Shown here: piece by piece, positions 24,561-32,948 of the stretch
Position numbering within the stretch: position 1 is the stretch's first letter
How the letters are laid out: every line of letters starts with the position of its first letter
Source: Telmatospirillum sp.
Lineage (GTDB): Bacteria; Pseudomonadota; Alphaproteobacteria; Rhodospirillales; Magnetospirillaceae
Reading direction: 5' to 3'
Assembly (NCBI GenBank): GCA_009712185.1
Contig: WASQ01000067.1
Span: forward strand, 1 to 42,961
Length of the DNA: 42,961 bases
Notes under the pieces: generated by a model
The model's input: only the letters and a program-made list of their open reading frames with translations
Told to the model about the DNA's origin: nothing
Database searches by the model: none
Made by a program: the position numbers and the translations under genes

Positions 24561-24583
24561 AATTGGTATTTTATATACCAATT
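24561..24583. promoter_or_regulatory. Probable NsrR/Rrf2-type operator (perfect 9-5-9 palindrome)
   Basis: AATTGGTAT, a 5-base spacer TTTAT and ATACCAATT make a 23-base inverted repeat, the size and AT character of sites bound by NsrR-like Rrf2 repressors. It lies 60 bases upstream of the di-iron repair gene start. The regulator itself is not in the window. Confidence 0.6.
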
Positions 24584-24791
24584 AAACTGCATCATAAATT
24601 TGCGATCGTCAAGGCCAATGAAAGTGCGAACCGGCGATGACGTCACGGCGGAGTTTTTCCCGGCCGGGAAAGGTTCCGGCGACCGGCGAAACCGCCCGGT
24701 CTCCCACCCGGTGAGGAGGATTGCCTGGGGCCGGCTGGTCGGTCGGATGAAGCCTTGCGAGCAGATGGCGGGCTCAGACGCCGCATGAGGG

Positions 24792-24819
24792 CCGCGCTGA
24801 CCGTTTCCGATCGGCGCGG
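24792..24819. repeat. Dispersed palindromic repeat copy next to tRNA-Arg
   Basis: CCGCGCTGACCG and CGATCGGCGCGG pair with one mismatch and one wobble around a 4-base loop. The element follows the tRNA-Arg 3' end by 25 bases and may act as its terminator. Confidence 0.45.
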
Positions 24820-24844
24820 GTTGATATCGGTCATTGAAAAAGAT

Positions 24845-24921
24845 TGGCGACCCCGGCTGGATTCGAACCAGCGACAACTCGCTTAGAAGGCGAGTGCTCT
24901 ATCCAACTGAGCTACGGGGCC
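24845..24921 (-). tRNA. tRNA-Arg (anticodon TCT)
   Basis: The reverse strand folds into a full cloverleaf. It has acceptor GGCCCCG/CGGGGTC (one G-U pair), a D arm with GCTCAGTTGGATAGAGC, anticodon stem CTCGC/GCGAG with loop CTTCTAA, T arm GCTGG-TTCGAAT-CCAGC, discriminator G and an encoded CCA. The anticodon TCT reads AGA/AGG. Confidence 0.96.
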
Positions 24922-24963
24922 GCGGAAGGCCGGATCCGGATCACAAAACCGGCCAGGACGGGG

Positions 24964-25263
24964 TCAATCGACCCTGTCGAAACGGAAATTGTCGGCGTAG
25001 CTTTTCGGACGCATCGGCCGGCGCGGGGCCTCTTCGATCAGGGTGTACGCCAACCCCTCACGCTTTGCGAATGCCACCGCGTCCTCCTGAGTGTCGAACC
25101 GCAGGCGAATCTGGGACAGAGTATCGCGCGACCCGTTCCAGCCCATGAGGGGATCCGGCTGCTTGCGATCTGTCGGCTCGTATTCGATGACCCACTGTCG
25201 GCAGTTCGCCCGTCCCGACTGCATGGCGTTCTTCGCCGGACGGTAGATGCGAACCTCAGGCAT
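24964..25263 (-). CDS. NADH:ubiquinone oxidoreductase NDUFS4-like (18 kDa) accessory subunit
   Basis: A 99-residue protein beginning MPEVRIYRPAKNAMQSGRA, then WVIEYEP, MGWNGSRDTLSQIRLRFDT, EDAVAFAKREG and RPKSYADNFRF. These are the blocks of the ETC complex I subunit family, homologous to mitochondrial NDUFS4 and found in alphaproteobacteria. It sits at the junction of the NADH-binding and Q modules on the cytoplasmic side of the inner membrane. ATG 25263 is chosen (AAGGGA upstream); the longer frame to 25314 adds unrelated residues. It lies between two tRNA genes on the same strand, an isolated position away from any nuo operon. Confidence 0.93.
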   Translation of the reverse strand: MPEVRIYRPAKNAMQSGRANCRQWVIEYEPTDRKQPDPLMGWNGSRDTLSQIRLRFDTQEDAVAFAKREGLAYTLIEEAPRRPMRPKSYADNFRFDRVD

Positions 25264-25329
25264 GGCCGATCCCTTCTTCCATTGATCCCAAAACAGATGT
25301 CTCAGATCCCGCAAATCCGGCGGAAAGCA

Positions 25330-25406
25330 TGGTCGGGGCGAGAGGATTCGAACCTCCGGCTTCTAGCTCCCAAAGCTAGCGCTCTACCAGGCTGAGCTAC
25401 GCCCCG
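25330..25406 (-). tRNA. tRNA-Pro (anticodon TGG)
   Basis: The reverse strand gives acceptor CGGGGCG/CGCCCCG, D arm GCTCAGCCTGGTAGAGC, anticodon stem CTAGC/GCTAG with loop TTTGGGA, T arm GGAGG-TTCGAAT-CCTCT, discriminator A and an encoded CCA. The anticodon is TGG. Confidence 0.96.
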
Positions 25407-25706
25407 AGGGCTTCGAGTTCTAGGGGGTTTGGCCGGATTTGGCAAGACCGGCGTGACGGCCGGCGCCAGTGGACTTCCGGGAAGCCGAAAAACCGGAGAT
25501 AAGGGCCCTTGCGCGACGCCCCCGCAATCGTCTCCTTGGAAAGGTTTTGCGCCTCTCGGCAAACCATATAGTAGATTTTTTATATAAGTAATTTACTGTA
25601 TTGGATTGTCATTCATCTCTTGCGGGGACGTCCCCGCGAAAGACAGCCGGAAGGGCCGGCACGCCTTGGCGAAGACACCGCGCCCGATCTGTCGGCGGGA
25701 GGGGGC

Positions 25707-27704
25707 ATGGCAACCAGAAAGCGGACGGACGTTCTCGTTTTCCTTGTCTTCTGCCTGACGCTGTTTGCGGCCACCGCCATCGATCTGCGCTTTTCCTTCC
25801 TGCGGGAAGAGGAGAATACGCGCATCCGCGTCACCAACAGCAGCTACCTGATCAGCGAATGGATCAGGGGATCCTTCATCACGTCCGATTATGTTCTGCG
25901 CGACATCGTGACCGAGATTCCGTACCGCGAATTTCCCCTTTTGCAGTCGGAAGGCCCTGAATATCAACGACTGTCCCGTTTCCTCGAAAACAAGCGCAAA
26001 ACCCTGCCCTATGCGTTCACGGCGTCGCTTTACAACCAGGATTGCGTTGGTGTGATCAGCAATTCGATTCCGAAATTCGATGCCGGAGACCGGGAATATT
26101 GCGCGTTGCTGAAGGGGAATCCCGCCATCGAATCGGTGGTGACCAATGTGTTCCGCTCATCACTCGGCCGGCTGAATGTCGTTCAGGCGCGCCGGTTCGA
26201 GGCCTCCGACGGCGAATTCCACGGTTTTGCCCTGCTGGGCATGGATCTCGATTTCTTCTCCCGCTGGCTGGAAGCGGTCGCCGTAGACCGGGGATCGGTC
26301 ATCGCCATATTCGATCGGAACCGGGCCGTCCTGGCCCGCCGTCCGACGGTACCGGGGATCGTCGGGAAAATCCTCGCCAACAAACCTCTTGCCGCCTTCG
26401 TCGCGTCGGACCTGCAAACTCAAACATTCCGGGGCCGGTCCGATATCGACGGTGTCGATCGCCTGTATGCCGTGCGCAAGGTCGACCCCTTTCCCTTTGT
26501 GATCAGCGTCGGCGAAGCGGATCACCAATGGCAGGGCCGCTGGCGATCCCGGGCCGCCGGCGAGGCCGGAGCCACCCTTCTTCTGATCCTGATGGCGATC
26601 GTCATTCTCCGCAACCATCGCGCTCTGATCCGGCGGAGTTCGGATCTTGAGGCGGCAAACCGTCTTCTTGCCAATCTGTCCGTCACCGATGGATTGACCG
26701 GCGTCGCGAACCGCCGCCATTTCGACGACGCGTTAAGCCGCGAATTCTCCCGCGCGGCACGGTCGCGAACGCCGCTGTCCCTGATCATGATCGATGTCGA
26801 CCATTTCAAGCGATACAACGACCATTACGGACATCAGGCCGGGGATGACTGCCTTCGCAAGGTCGCCGCTCTGTTGCAGCGGTCGGCCCAACGGGTCACT
26901 GACGTTGCCGCGCGCTATGGCGGCGAGGAATTCGCGGTGATCCTGCCCGGCACGGACACACCGGCGGCGGCCAGGCTGGCGGAGGGGATCCGCCGGGCCG
27001 TCGAACGGGGTTCCATCCCGCATGCCGCGTCCCCCTTTGCCACGGTCACCATCAGCATCGGCATCGCATCCCTCAGTTCCGCCGGAGTTGTGGGACCGGA
27101 CAGTCTGATCGGAGCCGCAGATCAGGCCCTCTACCGGGCCAAACAGGCAGGCCGCAATCAGATTCAGATCGCCCCTCCGGCATCCCCGGCGGGTGACGAT
27201 CCCGGGGACGACAAGCCGGGGGCCGCCAAACCGGAAGATGCTCCGACCACCAGCCAGATACGTCTGTCCTGGCAACCTGCTTACGACACCGGCCACGCCC
27301 GGATCGACGGGCAACACCGCGCCCTGTTCCAGGCCACGGCAACCCTGCTGACGGCCATGCTGTCCGGCCGGCCCAATACCGACTTGGCGCCCCTGTTCGA
27401 TGCCGTGATCGCCGAGTTCGAACGCCATTTCGAGGACGAGGAGGCGATCCTGTCTGAAATCGGTTTCCCCGACATCGATGCCCATGCATCCCTCCATCGT
27501 CAGTTGGAATCCGACGCAGCCCACCTGGCGGGACAATTGCGCGAAGGGAGGTCGGGTCTCGGCGGCATTTTCCAGTTCCTGGCCCAGGACATGATCCGCC
27601 GCCATATGCTGGAGGCCGACCGGTCCTATGTGCCCTACCTGGCCGGGGCAACCGCACCCCCGTCCGCGACCGGCGCCTTGCCCACCGGCCGCAACCCTCG
27701 ATGA
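25707..27704 (+). CDS. Membrane diguanylate cyclase with C-terminal haemerythrin domain
   Basis: A 665-residue c-di-GMP synthase. Residues 1-25 form a transmembrane helix, followed by a periplasmic sensor of about 270 residues with a dCache-like look (VRKVDPFPFVISVGEA near its end). A second helix (GATLLLILMAIVIL) leads to a GGDEF domain. The active site is GGEEF at 405-409, and RVTD five residues before it is an intact inhibitory I-site. After a Pro/Asp-rich linker comes a bacteriohaemerythrin domain: HARIDGQHRALF (530-541), HFEDEEAIL, HASLHRQL and RRHMLEAD, giving the usual His/Glu/Asp di-iron ligands. It probably ties cyclic-di-GMP to oxygen or NO. ATG 25707 follows GGGAGGGGGC; longer frames lack similarity. 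Confidence 0.92.
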   Translation: MATRKRTDVLVFLVFCLTLFAATAIDLRFSFLREEENTRIRVTNSSYLISEWIRGSFITSDYVLRDIVTEIPYREFPLLQSEGPEYQRLSRFLENKRKTLPYAFTASLYNQDCVGVISNSIPKFDAGDREYCALLKGNPAIESVVTNVFRSSLGRLNVVQARRFEASDGEFHGFALLGMDLDFFSRWLEAVAVDRGSVIAIFDRNRAVLARRPTVPGIVGKILANKPLAAFVASDLQTQTFRGRSDIDGVDRLYAVRKVDPFPFVISVGEADHQWQGRWRSRAAGEAGATLLLILMAIVILRNHRALIRRSSDLEAANRLLANLSVTDGLTGVANRRHFDDALSREFSRAARSRTPLSLIMIDVDHFKRYNDHYGHQAGDDCLRKVAALLQRSAQRVTDVAARYGGEEFAVILPGTDTPAAARLAEGIRRAVERGSIPHAASPFATVTISIGIASLSSAGVVGPDSLIGAADQALYRAKQAGRNQIQIAPPASPAGDDPGDDKPGAAKPEDAPTTSQIRLSWQPAYDTGHARIDGQHRALFQATATLLTAMLSGRPNTDLAPLFDAVIAEFERHFEDEEAILSEIGFPDIDAHASLHRQLESDAAHLAGQLREGRSGLGGIFQFLAQDMIRRHMLEADRSYVPYLAGATAPPSATGALPTGRNPR

Positions 27705-27775
27705 TCGGCCATCGGTGATCGGGACAGGCGGCGGATGGAACCGCCCATCTTGCCCGTCCGCTCAATATTTGTCTC

Positions 27776-27805
27776 AAATTGATTTCAATAAATATAAATC
27801 AATTT
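27776..27805. promoter_or_regulatory. AT-rich inverted repeat upstream of the TonB receptor
   Basis: AAATTGATTT (27776-27785) and AAATCAATTT (27796-27805) are perfect complements with a 10-base spacer. It lies 72 bases after the diguanylate cyclase stop and 157 bases before the receptor start. It could be an operator or a weak terminator. The spacing does not match an FNR/CRP box. Confidence 0.4.
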
Positions 27806-27874
27806 TCAGTTTAATATGAAAATCTGACACATATCTTTATAAAAACGGTAACTTTACGCCCATCCGGATACGAC

Positions 27875-27940
27875 ATAAGAAATATGCGAACCCAATATAC
27901 ACACAACGTTTACAATAAATGTTGTGGATATATTTCTTAT
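27875..27940. promoter_or_regulatory. Nested inverted repeats in the leader of the TonB receptor gene
   Basis: The outer arms ATAAGAAATAT (27875-27885) and ATATTTCTTAT (27930-27940) are perfect complements. Inside them CACAACGTTTA (27902-27912) and TAAATGTTGTG (27916-27926) pair with a single G-U wobble across a 3-base loop. The element ends 21 bases before the receptor ATG. The inner palindrome could be a repressor site; the whole could fold as an RNA leader. Confidence 0.45.
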
Positions 27941-27961
27941 TTTTATTTCAATGGACGCGAT

Positions 27962-30379
27962 ATGCCATCACAAAAATTCAATTACTGTACAGGGCTGGGT
28001 GCATTATCCCTGGCCGGGATTGTCCTCGGCCGCGCCGCCGTAGCGGACACCGCCTTGCCGGCCCCCGAGGAGATCATCGTCACGGGCACGCATGAGGCGA
28101 TGCAAACCCAGTTCAGCGCGATGAGCCCGGTCGACCTTTTCAGTTCCGACACTCTCGCAAAAACCGGAGCATCCGGCCTGGACGATGCCCTGACGACCCT
28201 GGTCCCGGCGTTTCAGGTGAAGCGCCTTCCGGCTTCGGATGGCGGTCAGTTCATCCGTCCGGCCTCGCTGAACGGCCTGTCGCCGGACATGACCCTGGTG
28301 ATGATCAATGGAAAGCGATTCCATCGTTCCGCCTATCTCCAGGGCAGCGGTGCCCAGGCGGCCGACATGGGCCAAATTCCGGCATCGGCGATCGGCCATG
28401 TCGAGGTTCTTCGCGACGGCGCCTCGGCGCAATATGGCTCGGACGCCATCGCAGGCGTGGTCAATGTCCTGTTCGATACCAAGCCCGGATTCCGGGCCTG
28501 GAGCCAGGAGGGGCAGACCTATGCCGGCGACGGCGCCTCCAGCGAGGCCGGCGGACGGGCTGGATTCGCCCTTGGCGGCGGCGGCCACCTGGTCGTCAGC
28601 GCCGACCTTCAGAAGGACGAATCCACGTCGCGGTCCCACCAGCGGGCGGACGCCATCGCCTTTCAGGCCGCCAACCCCGGAATCGCGGTCGCCAATCCGG
28701 TTCAGCGCTGGGGATCGCCAAAGACCCAGTCGGCGAAGACCGCCCTCGACTTCGCGCAGCCGGTCGCCGACATCGCCGAGGTCTATGCCTTCGGCACCTT
28801 CGGATTGGGCAAGGGAGTGTCGGATATCAACTGGCGCAATCCGGCGACCAACCCCAACATTTTCGGTTCCGCCGCCTCGCAATCCGTCTTTCCGGGCTGG
28901 ACTCTGCGCGGACGGTATCCCGCCGGTTTCACCCCGCGTGAAGGCGTGAATTCCACGGATGGCCAGGGAAATGTCGGCATCCGGAACAACGATGATCCCG
29001 ACTTCACCTGGGACGTCGGCGCGTCATGGGGGCGCAACGACACACAGTTCCTGCTGACGAACTCGATCAACGCCTCTCTGGGGCCGTCGAGCCCGTACGA
29101 TTTCAATCTAGGCCATCAGGTGCAGACAGAGGTCAATGTCACCGCCGATGCGGTCGCCCAGGTTCGAAGCCGTTTTCTGTCCCAGCCGATGACCGTCGCC
29201 TTCGGGGCCGAACGCCGCGACGAAACCTATCGGATCGAGGCCGGCGACGCCGCTTCCTATGCCGTCGGTCCCGGCGCCGCCGCCGGTCTGGCGAGCCAGT
29301 CGAACGGATTCCCGGGCTTCAGCCCGCGACAGGCGGGTCAATGGGGGCAGATCAGCTATGGCGGCTACCTCGATGTCACCGTCCCGTTGACGCGCGCCTG
29401 GTCGGTGGAACTGGCGGGCCGCGACGAAAGCTACGACACCTTCGGCAACACCTTCAATTACAAGGCCTCGTCGCGTTATGAGCTGACACCGGAATTCGCT
29501 CTGCGAGGAGCCTTTTCCACCGGATTCAAGGCGCCCACGCCGGCAGAGCTTTATTCCACCAGCACCAGCCAGGGCCTCGACACGCGCACCCTTCAGCTTT
29601 ACACCTCGGGCCGCCTGTCCTCCCTCGATCCCGTCGCCCGCTATTTCGGCGCCGAACCGTTGAAGCCTGAAGAGTCCCGGACGGTCACCGCCGGCGCGGC
29701 ATGGCGCCACGGATCCGGTCTCAGCGGATCGATCGACGCCTACGAAATCGATATCGACAAGCGGTTCAGCCTGTCCCCCGTCCATGTGATGACCGCCGCG
29801 GACCAGGCGCGGCTGGCCGCGATGGGCGTTCCTGGCGCCACCGGCATCAACCAGATCACTTACTACACGAACGGGTTCAGCACCCGGACGCAGGGCATCG
29901 ATCTGGTGGGAACCTACGGCCTGCCCGTCGGCCCCGGCCGCTTCGAGATGAGCGCGTCCTATAGCTACACCTTCACAACCGTGACCGGCGGCAGCCTCGC
30001 CTTTGCCGCCAATAACACCCAGAAGGTGTTGTTCGAGAACGGTACTCCCCGCCACAATGCCACGGTGACGGGCACCTATGGCTGGGGGCCGGTGTCCCTG
30101 ATGACCCGGGTCCGCTATTACGGCGCCTGGACCGATGCCACCGGAGCGGCCGATGGCACCTCCTCGTTCCAGCGCTTCGGCGGCGTCCCCTTCCTGGACG
30201 CGGCTGTGACCTATGCGATCGACGACCATGTCTCCGCGCGGATCGGCGCCCTCAATCTTCTGGACAGCTATCCGGAAAAGGCGGCCTTCCAGACCAGCCG
30301 CGGCCTGCTTTATTCGCGCAACAGCCCCTATGACACCAATGGCGGGCTCTATTACCTGCGTCTTGAACTGAAATATTGA
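27962..30379 (+). CDS. TonB-dependent outer-membrane receptor
   Basis: The 805-residue product has a signal peptide (to about residue 29), a TonB-box-like EEIIVTGTHE, and a plug domain (about 45-165) with TLVMINGKRFHRSAYL and IGHVEVLRDGASAQYGSDAIAGVVNV. A 22-strand barrel follows, ending in an aromatic residue (LRLELKY). ALRGAFSTGFKAPTPAELY is a typical barrel block. Such receptors import siderophores, haem, vitamin B12 or sugars using TonB energy. The ligand is not evident. ATG 27962 gives the signal peptide but has only a weak ribosome site. A Tat-exported PLP enzyme follows 11 bases later, so the ligand may be an amine or amino-acid-containing compound. Confidence 0.92.
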   Translation: MPSQKFNYCTGLGALSLAGIVLGRAAVADTALPAPEEIIVTGTHEAMQTQFSAMSPVDLFSSDTLAKTGASGLDDALTTLVPAFQVKRLPASDGGQFIRPASLNGLSPDMTLVMINGKRFHRSAYLQGSGAQAADMGQIPASAIGHVEVLRDGASAQYGSDAIAGVVNVLFDTKPGFRAWSQEGQTYAGDGASSEAGGRAGFALGGGGHLVVSADLQKDESTSRSHQRADAIAFQAANPGIAVANPVQRWGSPKTQSAKTALDFAQPVADIAEVYAFGTFGLGKGVSDINWRNPATNPNIFGSAASQSVFPGWTLRGRYPAGFTPREGVNSTDGQGNVGIRNNDDPDFTWDVGASWGRNDTQFLLTNSINASLGPSSPYDFNLGHQVQTEVNVTADAVAQVRSRFLSQPMTVAFGAERRDETYRIEAGDAASYAVGPGAAAGLASQSNGFPGFSPRQAGQWGQISYGGYLDVTVPLTRAWSVELAGRDESYDTFGNTFNYKASSRYELTPEFALRGAFSTGFKAPTPAELYSTSTSQGLDTRTLQLYTSGRLSSLDPVARYFGAEPLKPEESRTVTAGAAWRHGSGLSGSIDAYEIDIDKRFSLSPVHVMTAADQARLAAMGVPGATGINQITYYTNGFSTRTQGIDLVGTYGLPVGPGRFEMSASYSYTFTTVTGGSLAFAANNTQKVLFENGTPRHNATVTGTYGWGPVSLMTRVRYYGAWTDATGAADGTSSFQRFGGVPFLDAAVTYAIDDHVSARIGALNLLDSYPEKAAFQTSRGLLYSRNSPYDTNGGLYYLRLELKY

Positions 30380-30390
30380 GGGAGGACGCC

Positions 30391-31701
30391 ATGAACGGCA
30401 TGAGCCGGCGCGCGGTCATGGGAGCGGGAGTGGGGATTGGACTGACCCTGACGACGGGAATAACGGCCGGCAAGCCGGCGGCGGCATCCCCGTCCGCCGC
30501 CCCCGCCGCCACCACGGCGCCCCGGGTTTTGGCAGGAGACGAGGCCGCCTGGGCCGACATCGCCCGACTTTACGACACCACGGACGAGGTCGTGCAGCTT
30601 GAAAACGGTAATTGGGGCGCCATGGCCCGTCCGGTGCTGGAGGCTTATACGCGCCATCTCGGCGTCGTCAACCGCCGGACCTCCTTCTATTCCCGGCGCG
30701 AATTTCTGCCCGATCTGATCAGGGCCCGCAACCGTGCCGCCACCCAACTGGGCTGCCAGCCGGAAGAACTGGCCTTCACCCGGGGCGCCACCGAATCGCT
30801 TCTGGGGCTCATTTCGGGATACAACCGCCTGCGACCGGGCGACGGCGTGCTTTACGCCGATCTCGACTATGACAGCATGCGGCAGGCCATGGGATGGCTG
30901 AAGGATCGCCGGGGGGCTGTCCCGATCACCCTCGACCTGCCCTTGCCGGCCAGTTGGCAGGGCGTCATCGACGCCTACGACCAGGCCCTTGCCGCCCATC
31001 CTTCCATTCGCATGATGTTGCTGACCCATGTCAGCCACCGCACCGGCCTCGTTCTTCCGGTGGCCGAGATCGTGGCCCTCGCCCGTGCCCGCGGTGTCGA
31101 TGTCATCGTCGATTCGGCCCATGCCTGGGGCCAGCTCGATTTCCGCCTCCCGGACCTCGGCGCCGATTTTGTCGGCCTGACCTGCCAGAAATGGATCGGA
31201 GCGCCGATGGGCCTCGGCCTGACCTATATCCGCCGCGACCGCCTCACCGATATCGATCCGGTGATGGGAATCGTCGAGGGGCGGCCGGACGACGCCATGA
31301 GCCGCGTCCATACCGGCACCTCGGACATCGCCGCCCTGCTGACGCTGCCCGACGCGCTCGATTGTCATGACCGGATCGGCACCCCCGCCATCGAGGCGCG
31401 ATTGCGCCATCTGCGCGACCGCTGGGCGGAACCGCTGCGGGACTACGGCGCCATCGAAATCCTGACCCCCGCCGATCCCCGGATGACCTGCGCCATCACC
31501 TCATTTCGCCTGAAGGGCCGCACCAGCCTTGCCGACAACAAGGCTCTGGCGAAGGAGCTTCTGGACAATCACCGGATCTTCACCGTGGATCGCGCCGGTC
31601 TTGCCAGTGGCGCCTGCGTCCGGGTGACCCCGGCGCTGTTCACCGGCACCCGCGACATCGACAGACTGGTCGACGCCCTCAGGATCATCGGCCGCGCCTG
31701 A
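30391..31701 (+). CDS. Tat-exported class V aminotransferase-fold PLP enzyme
   Basis: A 436-residue protein with a twin-arginine signal (MSRRAVMGAGVGIGLTL, RR at 6-7). The catalytic domain has RGATESLLG, the PLP-ring aspartate in VIVDSAHAWGQ (D241) and the Schiff-base lysine K267 in LTCQKWIGAPMG. This places it with the isopenicillin-N-epimerase/cysteine desulfurase branch. Periplasmic PLP enzymes of this kind are rare; PvdN, which modifies pyoverdine after secretion, is the known comparison. ATG 30391 follows GGGAGG by 5 bases and lies 11 bases after the TonB receptor, so they are one operon. It probably acts on the imported ligand or on a secreted metallophore; this is inference. Confidence 0.88.
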   Translation: MNGMSRRAVMGAGVGIGLTLTTGITAGKPAAASPSAAPAATTAPRVLAGDEAAWADIARLYDTTDEVVQLENGNWGAMARPVLEAYTRHLGVVNRRTSFYSRREFLPDLIRARNRAATQLGCQPEELAFTRGATESLLGLISGYNRLRPGDGVLYADLDYDSMRQAMGWLKDRRGAVPITLDLPLPASWQGVIDAYDQALAAHPSIRMMLLTHVSHRTGLVLPVAEIVALARARGVDVIVDSAHAWGQLDFRLPDLGADFVGLTCQKWIGAPMGLGLTYIRRDRLTDIDPVMGIVEGRPDDAMSRVHTGTSDIAALLTLPDALDCHDRIGTPAIEARLRHLRDRWAEPLRDYGAIEILTPADPRMTCAITSFRLKGRTSLADNKALAKELLDNHRIFTVDRAGLASGACVRVTPALFTGTRDIDRLVDALRIIGRA

Positions 31702-32113
31702 CGCCCGCCCGCGCCCTGGCTCATTCAAAAGATTTGGCGACCGCCGCTCCGCGCGAGGGGAAAAGCTCCATTTTTCAGTGCTTGAATGCCGCCCGGAGGT
31801 GAGGTGCATGGACCGGCTTTAGGGCTCTTTTATTCGCGTCAAAGCACGGGTCACTTCCCGGACGAAAACCCGGGGCCATCCGGAACCGGACACCCCGGAG
31901 GCCGCTCCCGCCAACCGGGGACGCCGGACGACCCGGGGCCGTCCCGCGCATCCCGGCGGCCCCCGAGCCATGGCGATCTGGGAATAGGCAATTTCTGATC
32001 TTTATCCTATAGTATTTCCATCGGGGACCAGCGATCCGGAACTCCCGGCCGGCAGGGTTCGCCGATATCGTGATGCCGACAATCGCATCGCCCTTCAGGA
32101 GATGGCGACCGGA
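31702..32113. other. Intergenic region with GC-rich inverted repeats and an AT-rich promoter-like end
   Basis: Apart from short GC-rich repeats around 31855-31960 nothing gene-like is seen. The last part, roughly 31990-32020, contains TATCCTATAGTATTT and may be the promoter of the small membrane protein that follows. Confidence 0.4.
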
Positions 32114-32455
32114 ATGAGCAGCTACCATCTCTCCCTGTTGCGCAGTCGGGGTTGGCTCCGTGCCGGTCTCGTAGCCGCCTTTCTCGCGTTTCCTGTCACG
32201 TCGATCGGTTTTGGACTGGGCTATTTCGGTGACGATTGGAGGGGGATGATCCAGGCGCTGGAGTTCGCCGGCGGCGGCATCGTCCTGTCGCTGACCATCG
32301 GCCTGTCCGCCCCCTGGGTACTGCGTGGTTTTGCGGTCCGGGCGCGCGAGGAGGACGAGAGCCGCGACAGCGAAAAGCCGGCCTCCCGGCCAGCTTCCGG
32401 CGCAGCGGCTGCGGCGCGCCATGGAGCGCCGTCGACGCCCGGAGGGCGGCACTGA
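32114..32455 (+). CDS. Small two-helix membrane protein, function unknown
   Basis: About 113 residues: a basic N-terminus, a first transmembrane helix (LRAGLVAAFLAFPVTSIGFGLG), a short loop, a second helix (AGGGIVLSLTIGLSAPWVL) and a charged, Ala/Pro-rich cytoplasmic tail. I recognise no family. ATG 32114 is 12 bases after AGGAG; ATG 32102 abuts that site and is less likely. Composition is normal for the genome. No neighbour suggests a role. Confidence 0.5.
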   Translation: MSSYHLSLLRSRGWLRAGLVAAFLAFPVTSIGFGLGYFGDDWRGMIQALEFAGGGIVLSLTIGLSAPWVLRGFAVRAREEDESRDSEKPASRPASGAAAAARHGAPSTPGGRH

Positions 32456-32948
32456 GCAAGGTGACGGCGCAAGCCGGGTCAGCACACCGCCCAAACGGCC
32501 GCACCGTCCGGGTCGCCCTGACCGCTCTGGCGAAATCACACTCCTGCCCGTCCCAATTGCATATCCTCACTTGACGTCAGGTCCGCTTGCGGCGAGAAAG
32601 AACCGGGGAACGGGCATTCCGTCCCAGGAGGGAACGATCGAGGTGACCACGCCGCCACCGGCGCGTGATCGCATACCGTCGCCGCCGATTTTTTTTGAGC
32701 GGCGACAACCGGCCCGCCGTCTTGCGGTCGATTGGGGGATCAAAGTCCCGCAGGACGGCGGCCGATCCCAAACCGAAGGCCTGTTGATAAACAAGCTGAT
32801 CAACGGACCTTACGGCCCTTGCGACGCTTGAGCCGGCCGGAGCGGGTCGGAAGCACCCGGTGAACCCGGGGACTCCTCGCGACAGGAAAACGTCGCACCG
32901 CCCGTCCCGTCGGGCGTCGTCGCCACAAACCGCAGGCAGGCCATCGTC
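32456..32948. other. 493-base intergenic region without a recognisable gene
   Basis: Open frames here are low-complexity. An unusual hairpin has arms GTCGCCGC (32678-32685) and GCGGCGAC (32699-32706) with eight T residues inside the loop. The rest shows only GC-rich short repeats ahead of the aldose epimerase gene. Confidence 0.4.

Larger units (their letters stand above)
24502..24844. other. Intergenic region between the NO-stress operon and tRNA-Arg
   Basis: Contains the palindromic operator candidate at 24561-24583 in a short AT-rich stretch, and a dispersed hairpin at 24792-24819 that lies just past the 3' end of tRNA-Arg. The open frames that cross it (for example 24554-24877 minus) run through the tRNA and are not genes. 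Confidence 0.5.

Noticed and set aside
24845-25406. tRNA genes as integration sites of a mobile element
   Set aside because: No integrase gene and no second copy of either tRNA 3' end was seen in the window.
27776-27805. FNR/CRP-type box before the TonB receptor
   Set aside because: The halves TTGAT and ATCAA are present but separated by 14 bases and not 4, so the element is listed only as a generic inverted repeat.
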